From an uncultured bacterium (GTDB lineage Bacteria > Bacteroidota > Bacteroidia > Bacteroidales > Marinifilaceae): DNA of 15,479 nucleotides. Numbering within the stretch: the first letter of the stretch is position 1; the number at the start of each line of letters is the position of its first letter. Position numbers and translations under genes: made by a program. The notes beneath the pieces were generated by a model that saw only the letters and a list, made by a program, of their open reading frames with translations, was not told the origin of the DNA and ran no database searches. Positions 1 through 7,600 of the stretch are shown piece by piece. The stretch lies in contig CAJMQA010000049.1 in NCBI GenBank assembly GCA_905215395.1, positions 1 to 15,479 of the forward strand, written 5' to 3'.

Positions 1-469
1 TCAGTGGGGTTATATCAAAATGGAAAGAATTGTAGCCGTAAGGCCAGTAACCGGCTTCTTTGCCGTTGACGTATACTCTGGCATGACTCATGGCTCCGTC
101 GAAAAGGAGGATTACTTTCTGACCCATTTTGAAAGTAGGTAGTTTGAAAGTGGTGCGATACCAGCCAACTCCGACAAAGGGCAGTCCTCCCGTACGTCCG
201 GCATGCTCCATGGCTTCCTGCTGTCCATCCTGGGTTATGGCTACGTTCTGAACATCGTTTCGGGAGCTGAAAGGACCATAAATGGCCCAGTCGTGAGGTA
301 CCGTTACTTTTTGCCATTTGCTGTCGTCAAACAATGGAATAATAGCGGCAGGATTGTCTTCTCTGGTAAATTTCCAGTTTTTTTCAAGCATAAATTCCTG
401 TCGGATTTGTGCATTCAGTCCTAAAGACCAAAAACACAATCCCAGAAGAAACAGATGTCTTACCTTCAT
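1..469 (-). CDS. GH2 family beta-galactosidase-like protein, N-terminal part (runs off the left edge)
   Basis: About 156 residues are visible, starting at the ATG at 469-467 and still open at base 1. The first ~21 residues are a signal peptide ending in LGLNA before Gln, so the protein is exported to the periplasm or outer membrane. Residues ~25-156 read as the N-terminal sugar-binding (jelly-roll) domain of glycoside hydrolase family 2: a core around ENWKF-type residues, then VPHDWAIYGPF, WYRTTFKLP, and a stretch with LLFDGAMSHARVYVNGKEAG and YNSFHFDIT. VPHDWAI.GPF is characteristic of Bacteroidota GH2 beta-galactosidases. The catalytic TIM barrel lies outside the window, so activity and exact substrate cannot be judged. 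It is transcribed from its own promoter (528-559) and need not belong to the SusCD system. Confidence 0.88.
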   Translation of the reverse strand, partial: MKVRHLFLLGLCFWSLGLNAQIRQEFMLEKNWKFTREDNPAAIIPLFDDSKWQKVTVPHDWAIYGPFSSRNDVQNVAITQDGQQEAMEHAGRTGGLPFVGVGWYRTTFKLPTFKMGQKVILLFDGAMSHARVYVNGKEAGYWPYGYNSFHFDITPL

Positions 470-497
470 AATGTAGTCGTGTGTAAGTGAATAATAA

Positions 498-523
498 TCC
501 TGAAATCTGACAGATATACAGGA
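498..523. promoter_or_regulatory. Interrupted palindrome in the GH2 gene leader, candidate operator
   Basis: The sequence has nested inverted arms: TCCTG (498-502) with CAGGA (519-523), and inside it ATCTG (505-509) with CAGAT (511-515) around a single A. It lies just downstream of the TAnnTTTG promoter element of the GH2 gene, around the predicted transcription start. That position suits a repressor or activator site or a short 5' leader hairpin. Function is inferred from symmetry and position only. Confidence 0.35.
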
Positions 524-527
524 ATGT

Positions 528-559
528 CAAAGATAATAATGTTTAATAAATATGACAAA
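528..559 (-). promoter_or_regulatory. Bacteroidota housekeeping promoter for the GH2 gene
   Basis: On the minus strand there is TTTG (559-556), a 20-nt spacer, and TATCTTTG (535-528), which is an exact match to the -7 consensus TAnnTTTG used by the primary sigma factor of Bacteroides. The -33 element and the spacing are within the usual range. The start site would fall near 521, giving a leader of about 50 nt before the ATG at 469. Confidence 0.7.
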
Positions 560-606
560 TAGTGATTGCATTGTGTTTGAAAAGTATTAGATACATCTGT
601 GTATTG

Positions 607-1542
607 CTATTCATCTGCCTGTAATGAATCTGGCTTACCTTTTGTGTGTAATAGGTTTATGAGGTCCATCGGTCCGGATTCCTGTATTTCCATGAAAATC
701 CCGTATAAAAAAGCCGGATCGATCATTTCAGCATATCGCCGGATATCTTTCAGAGTCTCAGTATCTGTTGCCCGGTTACAGGCTGTCCGGTAAAACAAGT
801 GTTCTGCTTCGCGGCGGGCAATCTCTGTCAGATGCCTCTGTTGTTCATACTCTATTCCTAATATATTCAATTCTCTTCCCCAGACATACGGATAGAAAGC
901 ATTGTAAAAAGCATAAGCCGGAGTATAAACCCGGGTATACAGATCTACCATATCCGGATCCAGCTTTCTTTTTTTATAGTCAAGCGGCATGTCTGCCATC
1001 AGCAGTACCTGTTCCGGACAAGCATGCCGTTTTGCCCGGTGAACTGTGCGATCCAGTCTTTTTTCCCGTTTCAGGTTCCAGGTTTGTAATTTCTGCTTTA
1101 GGGCATTATATTTTTTTTGGTCATTCTCTTGATAAGCATAATTATATACCTTTGCTATTCCCGATTTCTGTCGTTCGTAATGTCTGCTGATTTTTTCTAT
1201 TGTTCTCCAGTATTGCCCGATCCGGTCTCCTTCGATTTTCAATTGCAAGGGATGGGTACGTAAAACTGTTACCTTGATTTGTTCTGTTGTGTCTGCAAAG
1301 AACAGAGAAGAAAAACCGGAGACTGAAGCCAAGCGCATAATTTTAGGAGCAAATCTTATCTTGCAGACAGTCTTTCCGTCTTTAAAGACCAAAGGGGTTT
1401 GTTTGTCCCACACAAACTGGTGTTGTTCGCATAGCCAGAGGGGCTCCGTTCCTTGGTAAAAAATTTCCAGCTGTTGGGCATTCAGTTTGCAAATCAGTAG
1501 TAACAGGAATCCGGAAAATATGTATTTTTTTATTTTATTCAT
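607..1542 (-). CDS. Exported hypothetical protein, DUF4369-like, without thioredoxin domain
   Basis: The protein has 311 residues and starts at the ATG at 1542-1540. A hydrophobic signal peptide (residues ~6-22, ending CKLNA before Gln-Gln) predicts export. Residues ~23-110 look beta-rich. A segment with LFFADTTEQIKVTVL followed by LKIEGDRIGQYW resembles the region of DUF4369-type domains that precedes the helical linker in Bacteroidota TlpA proteins. Residues ~110-300 are highly charged and mostly helical. No CxxC or other catalytic motif is present. Its start overlaps the end of the upstream tlpA-like gene by 8 nt, so the two are translationally coupled and probably work together. It could be a thioredoxin-less partner or relict of such a protein. 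The family assignment is weak and no function is claimed. Confidence 0.75.
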   Translation of the reverse strand: MNKIKKYIFSGFLLLLICKLNAQQLEIFYQGTEPLWLCEQHQFVWDKQTPLVFKDGKTVCKIRFAPKIMRLASVSGFSSLFFADTTEQIKVTVLRTHPLQLKIEGDRIGQYWRTIEKISRHYERQKSGIAKVYNYAYQENDQKKYNALKQKLQTWNLKREKRLDRTVHRAKRHACPEQVLLMADMPLDYKKRKLDPDMVDLYTRVYTPAYAFYNAFYPYVWGRELNILGIEYEQQRHLTEIARREAEHLFYRTACNRATDTETLKDIRRYAEMIDPAFLYGIFMEIQESGPMDLINLLHTKGKPDSLQADE

Positions 1543-2622
1543 GGTTTATGTATTTTAAAGGTACATTGTAGATATCTGCTCCCCTCAGATCCCGTGCCAG
1601 AATCCGGCCTTCCGGATCCAGTAGAAGTATAAAAGGAATGGCTGTCTGATTTAATACTCCCTGTAATATTTCCTTTTTTTTATCGTGCAGATTTAAAAAT
1701 ATTCCCATTTGTTTTTCTTCTATGGCCTTCAACCAATCATTTGTTTTCCGGTCTATAGAAATAGAAACTATTTGTAGTCCACGGGCCGCCAAAAGTTCGC
1801 CGGTTTTTTTACATGGGGCAATTCATGCATACAAGGTATACACCAAGATGCCCAGAAATCCAAAAGTACATATTTCCCCCTCAAATCTGATAAGGAAATA
1901 TTCCGGCCGTCAACTGAAGGTAAAGAAAAATCAGGCAGTTGGCGGCCGACTGTCAGCTTTTCTTCTATGTCGTAGTAATCCTGAAGCTGAATATATTGTT
2001 CGTCTCCGGACATTTTTTCATAAGCAGATAAAACAGTTTTCAATTCTTCAACTGAGAAACGGTTCCGTTCCAGATAAAAAGCCCGGAGCAGAGCTCTGGA
2101 ATCCGGATGCCGGCACATGAATTCCGTTATGACCTGATTCTGCTCTGCCTTGTCGTGCTTATCCGTTGCCCGGATTGTATACATACGGTTTATAGCGCGA
2201 TACTGGTCCAAAAGGATATTCTCCCGTCCTCCTTCGACAATGATATTCTTATCCCGAAGGTAAAAATACCCTCCCGGATTCAAAGCATTGGGAGCACCTT
2301 TCAATACAACAGCATAAGCTTCCAACTGTGTTGCATCCATCATGAAAAAGCCGGTTTTAACTTTGCCGGGAATGTCCAGATATGCATATTCCGGAAATTC
2401 ATAATTGCCGCGAAATACAGCCTGATAATTTTTGTCCAGTATGGCTGTATCCCTGACCTCTGGTTTGCCGGCGTCGGGACTATACCTGCAGAGGAAAACC
2501 GTATCTCCCGGAAAGCTTCCGTCCCCATAAACAGACAGTTGCAGACAGAAGGACGATTGCGCTGTCAATGAAATAGAAGATCCCAGAAAGAATAGTAACA
2601 TACTACAAAGTTTTTTTCTCAT
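1535..2622 (-). CDS. TlpA-like thioredoxin-fold protein, interrupted by an apparent -1 frameshift
   Basis: Reading from the ATG at 2622, frame 1 encodes 284 residues: a signal peptide (~1-21, LTAQ), a DUF4369-like beta domain and helical linker (~24-225), then a thioredoxin-like start with LPDFSLPSVDG, LRGKYVLLDFWASWC and the redox motif CIPC (Cys261, Cys264). This frame then stops out of family at 1794. The missing half of the fold continues in the -1 frame to the TAA at 1535-1537: LAARGLQIVSISIDRK, the TAIPF cis-proline site and FILLLDPEGRILA. Joining the frames at the A7 tract (1804-1810) gives a normal 362-residue protein reading ...HVKKTGELLAARG. The family acts as periplasmic or envelope thiol-disulfide reductases. 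It is divergent from the sigma gene and carries the same upstream motif as fecR. Whether it is a pseudogene, a sequencing error or a recoded gene cannot be settled here. Confidence 0.82.
1804..1810 (-). other. A7 tract forming an in-frame slippery heptamer A AAA AAA C
   Basis: On the coding (minus) strand the tlpA frame reads GTA AAA AAA CCG. The heptamer A AAA AAA is exactly in the X XXY YYZ phase used in -1 ribosomal slippage. A -1 shift here produces AAA AAA ACC GGC GAA and restores the thioredoxin reading frame. A single lost A in an original A8 run would look the same. Confidence 0.6.
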
Positions 2623-2647
2623 TATTGATTGGTTTTAAAGTTTTCAC

Positions 2648-2679
2648 TAAAACAATTTAAACCTGTAAAGTGTCTAAAA
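2648..2679 (-). promoter_or_regulatory. Bipartite promoter-like motif upstream of tlpA (copy 1)
   Basis: On the minus strand TTTTAGACACTTT (2679-2667) is followed by 10 nt and ATTGTTTTA (2656-2648), ending 25 nt before the tlpA start. Both blocks and the spacing are identical to those before fecR (3334-3365). The block distance suits the -35 and -10 elements of an ECF sigma factor. The sequence does not match the housekeeping TTTG/TAnnTTTG pattern. Recognition by the adjacent sigma factor is inferred. Confidence 0.6.
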
Positions 2680-2700
2680 TCATAGGTAAATCAGGATTTT

Positions 2701-2729
2701 TTTCCCGGAAAGAGAAAAATTTCCGGAAA
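2701..2729. promoter_or_regulatory. Two tandem TTTCC(C)GGAAA palindromes before the sigma gene
   Basis: TTTCCCGGAAA (2701-2711) and the perfect palindrome TTTCCGGAAA (2720-2729) lie 19 bp apart, 20-50 bp upstream of the sigma factor ATG. They could be a paired operator. CCGG-containing words are frequent in this genome, so chance is possible. Confidence 0.3.
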
Positions 2730-2749
2730 AATCCATATACTTGCAACAC

Positions 2750-3319
2750 ATGAAATCATCCGAACAAGACAGCAATTTTCTGAGCAAATTAAATACTCGT
2801 GACTATGAGGCATTTAAATTGTTATTCCGGGATTATTTCCAGGATATAACCTATTATGCGACTAAACTTCTGAATAATGTACAGGCCGCAGAAGACATTG
2901 CACAAGAAGTATTCGTTTCTACCTGGGAAAAAGAAAATCATTTTGAAAATCACCTTGCTTTAAAGTCTTATCTATACCTATCGGCTCGAAACCGTTGTCT
3001 GAATTTTATCAGGCACAATCAGATTACAGAAAACGTACATGCTTCCATGCAAAGAGATGATTTTGAAGAGTATACCTGGAATGCGATTACCGAAACAGAG
3101 ATCGTTGGTTTACTTACAGAATATATCCGTCAACTTCCTCCCGAATGCCGGAAAATCATGGAATTAGTGCTCCAGGGATACAACAGTACTGAGATTGCGG
3201 AACTTACAGGACTCAGTTCCAGTACCATCCGGACCCAAAAACAGAGAGGAATTGCTCAGCTGAAAAAAATGCTCCCTCCGGATTTATTCTCAGTTTTTAT
3301 GCTTTTTTGTCATTTGTAG
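2750..3319 (+). CDS. RNA polymerase ECF-type (extracytoplasmic function) sigma factor
   Basis: This 189-residue protein has the size of a two-domain ECF sigma factor. Region 2 lies at ~15-85, with DYEAFKLLFRDYFQDITYYA and the typical AAEDIAQEVFVSTWE helix. Region 4 lies at ~120-175, with LPPECRKIMELVLQG and the helix-turn-helix STEIAELTGLSSSTIRTQKQRG. It would direct RNA polymerase to target promoters once freed by the FecR-like protein encoded 66 bp downstream. I chose the ATG at 2750 (MKSSEQD); a TTG nine bases upstream is in frame but less likely. No clear housekeeping promoter is visible; TATACTTG at 2736-2743 is one mismatch from TAnnTTTG but has no matching -33 box and lies almost on the start. 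The C-terminal tail FSVFMLFCHL is unusually hydrophobic. Confidence 0.93.
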   Translation: MKSSEQDSNFLSKLNTRDYEAFKLLFRDYFQDITYYATKLLNNVQAAEDIAQEVFVSTWEKENHFENHLALKSYLYLSARNRCLNFIRHNQITENVHASMQRDDFEEYTWNAITETEIVGLLTEYIRQLPPECRKIMELVLQGYNSTEIAELTGLSSSTIRTQKQRGIAQLKKMLPPDLFSVFMLFCHL

Positions 3320-3333
3320 AAAAAAAATAATTT

Positions 3334-3365
3334 TTTTAGACACTTTGATCTGTAGGATTGTTTTA
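3334..3365 (+). promoter_or_regulatory. Bipartite promoter-like motif upstream of fecR (copy 2)
   Basis: TTTTAGACACTTT (3334-3346), 10 nt, then ATTGTTTTA (3357-3365), ending 20 nt before the fecR ATG. It matches the motif before tlpA in both blocks and in spacing. An A/T-rich run (A8 TAA T7, about 3320-3337) sits directly upstream and could act like an UP element. The motif lies between sigma and anti-sigma genes, so fecR and the transporter operon could be raised independently of the sigma gene. Confidence 0.6.
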
Positions 3366-3385
3366 TAGCAAAATATCTTCTGACT

Positions 3386-4513
3386 ATGGAACAAAGCAAA
3401 CAAAAAATACAAGAAGCCAGACGATACCTGAAAGAACTTGGGAAAGTGCTGCAGACCGGAGAATGGGATTGTTTTGCAACGGATAATGCACACATCCGGC
3501 AGGAAATTGGTCAGCCTCAGCGACTCCGGGAAAATTTACAGCAATACCGGGAAATCAATACAGCAAAAGCTTTGAAAAAATTTACGGCTACCATCCGGCC
3601 GGAACGCAAATTCCTCAGCCTGTATAAATATGCAGCTCTGTTGATTTGTGTAATCGGATTGAGTATATTCTTCCATATGTATGAGAAAACGGTTCCGGAA
3701 GAATCTCTTATCTCATTTTCTTCTGCCTATCTGGTGACTGGAAATAATACAATCCTTTCTCTGGATAAAAAACTTACGTTGGAACAAAATGGTATGCACA
3801 TTGTCAACACAGACAGCGGAAAAATTTATTTTCATCCGGTTTCACATCCGACTACAGTAACGACCCATAAATTAGTTGTACCCCGGGGAACTCAGTATAC
3901 TTTACAGTTGAGCGATGGTACAAAAGTACATCTTAACTCCGGAAGTGAAATTAGTTTTCCTTCCGATTTTAGTGACAGCCTCCGAATAGTCACATTGTCC
4001 GGAGAAGCCTGTTTTGAAGTGACTCCGTCTGCTATTCCTTTTGTGGTGAAAAGTACAGTGATGGAAGTCCGTGTATTGGGAACTACCTTCAATCTGATGG
4101 TTTATCCGGAAGAACCGAATAGTAGTACCACTCTGATTAGTGGGAAAGTCAGGGTCGCTTGTCCGGCAAACGATACCACCAGATCTCAGACCCTTGTTCT
4201 CGTTCCCGGCATGCAGGCTGATTTTGATAAAACAGCCCGGCAACTAACTTCCAGGGAAATGGATGTTTCTGAAGGAATCGCATGGCTGAAAGGTGAACTT
4301 TCTATGGAAGAAGCTGACCTCGGAAAGATCATGAGAACAATCGGACGTAATTTTAATGTGGATTTTCATTTTCAAAATCCGGAACTGGCTGATGTCCGGT
4401 GCTTTATCTCTATACAAAAAGACAAAGGCTTGGATGAGATTCTGAAAATACTGCACTTGGCCACACAAATCCATTTTGAAAACCGGGAGGGAATCATTGA
4501 AATTTATAAATAA
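3386..4513 (+). CDS. FecR-like transmembrane anti-sigma factor
   Basis: This 375-residue protein has the standard Bacteroidota FecR layout. A cytoplasmic N-terminal segment of ~79 residues, helical and charged, would hold the sigma factor. One membrane helix follows at ~80-98 (YKYAALLICVIGLSIFF). A periplasmic FecR domain lies at ~155-260, with VPRGTQYTLQLSDGTKVHLNSGSEISFP, LSGEACFEV, FVVKS and VRVLGTTFNL. The C-terminal domain (~305-373) is of the DUF4974/STN-like type: LSMEEADLGKIMRTIGRNFNVDFHF to the end. By family knowledge, substrate-loaded SusC with an STN domain signals to this C-terminal domain. The gene follows the sigma gene and precedes the STN-carrying susC1, which is the expected order for a trans-envelope signalling set. 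It is intact. Confidence 0.93.
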   Translation: MEQSKQKIQEARRYLKELGKVLQTGEWDCFATDNAHIRQEIGQPQRLRENLQQYREINTAKALKKFTATIRPERKFLSLYKYAALLICVIGLSIFFHMYEKTVPEESLISFSSAYLVTGNNTILSLDKKLTLEQNGMHIVNTDSGKIYFHPVSHPTTVTTHKLVVPRGTQYTLQLSDGTKVHLNSGSEISFPSDFSDSLRIVTLSGEACFEVTPSAIPFVVKSTVMEVRVLGTTFNLMVYPEEPNSSTTLISGKVRVACPANDTTRSQTLVLVPGMQADFDKTARQLTSREMDVSEGIAWLKGELSMEEADLGKIMRTIGRNFNVDFHFQNPELADVRCFISIQKDKGLDEILKILHLATQIHFENREGIIEIYK

Positions 4514-4515
4514 AA

Positions 4516-4540
4516 ATGGGGGATGCCCTACATCCCCCAT
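4516..4540. terminator. Perfect 10-bp hairpin directly after fecR
   Basis: ATGGGGGATG (4516-4525) pairs completely with CATCCCCCAT (4531-4540) around the loop CCCTA, starting 3 nt after the fecR stop. There is no T-run on the plus strand after it, so it is not a classic intrinsic terminator. It could attenuate read-through, protect the 3' end or mark a processing site separating regulator and transporter expression. Confidence 0.6.
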
Positions 4541-4547
4541 ACAGATT

Positions 4548-4581
4548 AATTATTCTACAATAATTTAACCTTAAAACCATT
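4548..4581 (+). repeat. Shared leader sequence, copy 1 (before susC1)
   Basis: AATTATTC, ACAAT, TTAACCTTAAAACCA occur here in the same order as at 8046-8081 before the Ig-like lipoprotein gene. The copies differ by a few substitutions and single-base insertions. The similarity marks a common 5' leader for two units of the locus, through duplication or shared post-transcriptional control. Confidence 0.6.
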
Positions 4582-4589
4582 ACAAAGCT

Positions 4590-4598
4590 ATGAAATAA
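4590..4598 (+). other. Two-codon open reading frame (Met-Lys-stop) in the susC1 leader
   Basis: ATG AAA TAA lies where the shared leader would place a start codon, 34 nt before the susC1 ATG and out of frame with it. Removing the T at 4596 would give MKKTEYS, a stop at 4612-4614, then RQL in frame with susC1. It may be a relict N-terminus or a minimal upstream ORF. Translation is not shown. Confidence 0.3.
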
Positions 4599-4623
4599 AA
4601 CGGAATATTCCTAACGGCAGCTT

Positions 4624-7600
4624 ATGAGAACCTTTATTCTCTTTCTCATTATTTTATCAGGATTAGTTCCAGTATCCATCGGACTGGAAGCACAAGAGAT
4701 CAGTCTGCATCTGACGGAGGGGACTCTGGAAGAGATACTCCAAAAGATCCGGAAAAAAACAAATTACGATATGGTTTATCCAATGGAAGACATCAGAAAT
4801 ATCCGGGACAGACAAACAGTCCGTTTCAGAAATCAGGAGTTACAGCAAATTCTGGCTCACTGCCTGAAGGCATATCCCCTGGACTTCCGGATCTACAATC
4901 GAACCATCATCATTTTCCGGAAACAACAAGACACTTTGTCCGTTTCCAGGACCATTTCGGGATTGATTGAAGATGAACAAGGCAGCCCTTTATCCTTGGC
5001 CAGTATCCGGATCGGTGATTATGGTTTCGGAACAGTTTCCGGAACAGACGGCAGATTCACGTTTACATTACCAACCGGAGAGTTGCCTGTGCTGACCATC
5101 AGTTATGTGGGTAAGAAGCCTTATTATCTTCCGGTGTCTGAAGCACAGGAATATCACATTGTGCTGGAAACGCAGAGTGAAAAGATGGAAGATGTCATTG
5201 TCAACGGATACCAGAATATTCCTAAAAATGAGATGACAGGAGCTGTCACAACCATCCGGGGAGAAAACATCCGTGTTGCCGGAGTAAATTCTCTGGAGGC
5301 TGGATTACAGGGTATGTTTAACGGGCTGGAAGTTGTACTTCCTTCCGGGAATATCGGTGCTGCCGGACAAATACGTGTCCGGGGAACCTCTACGATTGTC
5401 GGCAATCCGGAACCTTTAGTGGTTGTCGATGGCATGATCCGGGAGAATATCATGCCTTTTGACCGTAATACCCTCACAGACCTCCTGAATAACGGGGAGC
5501 TGGCCAATGCGGCACAAAGCAGTATCATGGGAAATAATCTTTCAGGAATCAATGCCGACGATATTGCTAGTATTACCTTGCTGAAAGATGTTTCAGCCAC
5601 AGCAATTTACGGAATACGGGCTTCCAACGGAGTAATTGTCATCAATACCAAAAAAGGAAATTCCTCCCGGCAGCAGATCGCGTTCCGAAGCGACATTACT
5701 TTTAGCCCTGTTCCCCGCTATAGAAGTCAACGGGTCATGAACTCCTGCCAACGGATACAACTTTCAAAAGAATTTACAGAGAAGGGGTTACCCTATCAGT
5801 CTATTCCTTCTCTGGGGTATGAAGCTGCATATCTGAAAATGATCGATAAACAAATCAGTTATCAGGAATTCAAACGGGAAGTCAGCCGCCTGGAGACTAT
5901 GAATACCGATTGGTTCAGGGTATTGGGCAGAACAGCTGTCGGTCAGAATTATCACCTGAGCCTCCGTTCCGGAAAAAATGGTTTCCTTTGGTATGCCTCT
6001 GCAGGATTTAGAAAAGAAAACAGTGCTTTTAACGGGAATGATAGAAAGACTTGTACCGCTCTCTTAAATCTGGATATCCGTACTTCTGATAAATGGCAGT
6101 TCAGTGCAAATATTTCCGGTGCGGATATCCGTACTTCAGGTTACTATCCGGGTATTAATCCTGAACAATATGCCCTCAAAACCAGTCGTTATCTTGAAGC
6201 ACGGCAAACTTATCCGCTTGCAGACCGCCCTTTCAACATTCTGCATGAACTGGCACATACCGGTAATACGAACCATGTTTCAGAAATCCACCTCCTCGGT
6301 TCATTTATCTGGAAAGTACTTCCGGAACTGGCTTTAAGTTTCAGGCCGGCCTGGTCACAGGGAATAAACAGGAACAGGCTCTATGCTGATCAATATGCCT
6401 GGAATGCAATGGAAGAGACTGGAGAAAGTCCCGGACACAGGGATTATGACAACGTCACCCGTCAATCTTATACGCTGAAAGGACAGGCTGATTTCAGAAA
6501 AACGGCCGGAATTACTGTTTCTCATTCCCTGAGCGGTACCTTGGGTTGGGAAATGCGGCAAAACCGGTATACAGGAGAAGCCCGTGAAAACAATCAGCTC
6601 TCGCTGACCGACCGGGTGGAGAATATACTTTCTATGTACGGAACAATCGGATATACCTATGATTCCCGCTATACTTTTTGTCTCAATCTGCGGAATGATG
6701 CTTCTAACCGGTTCGGAAAAAATACGAACCATCGTTTCTATCCGGTATGGTCCGTAGGGTTAAGGTGGGATTTGTCGGCAGAACGCTGGTTTCTCCGGAA
6801 ATCCTGGATAAATCAGTTTTCATTGCGCACTTCCCTGGGACGGCAGGGCAATGTTGTCAGTAACGTTTCTCCTCGGGTTTTGGTCAGCAGCGCCGGACAG
6901 AACGCAACTACCAGCGAAAATTATCTGCAATTGGAACAATTTGCCAACCCTGATCTAAAATGGGAAAAGACCAATTCATGGAATATAGGGACCCAGCTTT
7001 CCCTTTTTCAAAGTAAATTGAATATCAGCTTCGATTATTTCCGGAAAGAAACCCGGGACATTATTGTGGAGAAAAATATACCCATTGAAAATGGCTCCCG
7101 GAAAATGTTCCTGAATAGCGGGGCTGTCAGTAACCGGGGGTATGAACTGGCAATCGATCTGGTTCCCCTTTCTTTTGCCAACCGGGAGTGGACCTTGGGA
7201 TTTACGGCAGCTTATACTAAAAATACCATGAAAAACAGTCAGTCAGACGCTCCCGGACTGAACGATTTTACCAATGGAAAGGCTGTTATCGATAATTTTC
7301 CGGTATCAGGTTTCTGGTCGGTTCCCTTTACCGGGCTTTCCTCTGTAAACGGTATGCCTCAATTTGCAGGAATAGATCAAGCTAACGGGCAAATGCAGAA
7401 AGTGACCGGATCCCTGTTAGATTACCTGTTATACAGCGGTAGTAGCACCCCGGAACTTAGCGGTGGTCTGTATTCCACCCTACGGTATAAAAATCTGAGT
7501 CTGACTGCATGCTTCAATTATCAGCTTGGACATTATAAACGTCTGAATCCGTTCATTTCAAGTCAGAACGGACAGTTGATACTTCCGACCGCAGATATGA

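Larger units (their letters stand above)
470..606. other. Intergenic region between the hypothetical gene and the GH2 gene
   Basis: This 137-bp gap separates two minus-strand genes. It holds the GH2 promoter and palindrome. Near the stop of the upstream gene there is only a weak hairpin (ATACA 591-595 with TGTAT 600-604), so no convincing terminator for the tlpA operon is visible. Confidence 0.5.

Noticed and set aside
2107..2571. 154-residue plus-strand ORF
   Set aside because: It is antisense to the tlpA-like gene, which has clear signal peptide and thioredoxin motifs; the plus-strand product shows no recognisable domain.
2741..2749. TTG start nine bases upstream of the sigma factor ATG
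   Set aside because: It adds only three residues, and the ATG at 2750 gives the normal N-terminus and length of an ECF sigma factor.
3320..3337. A8 TAA T7 sequence as a terminator after the sigma gene
   Set aside because: The stem would be only A:T pairs and it sits directly before the promoter-like motif; an A/T-rich promoter-upstream element is more likely.
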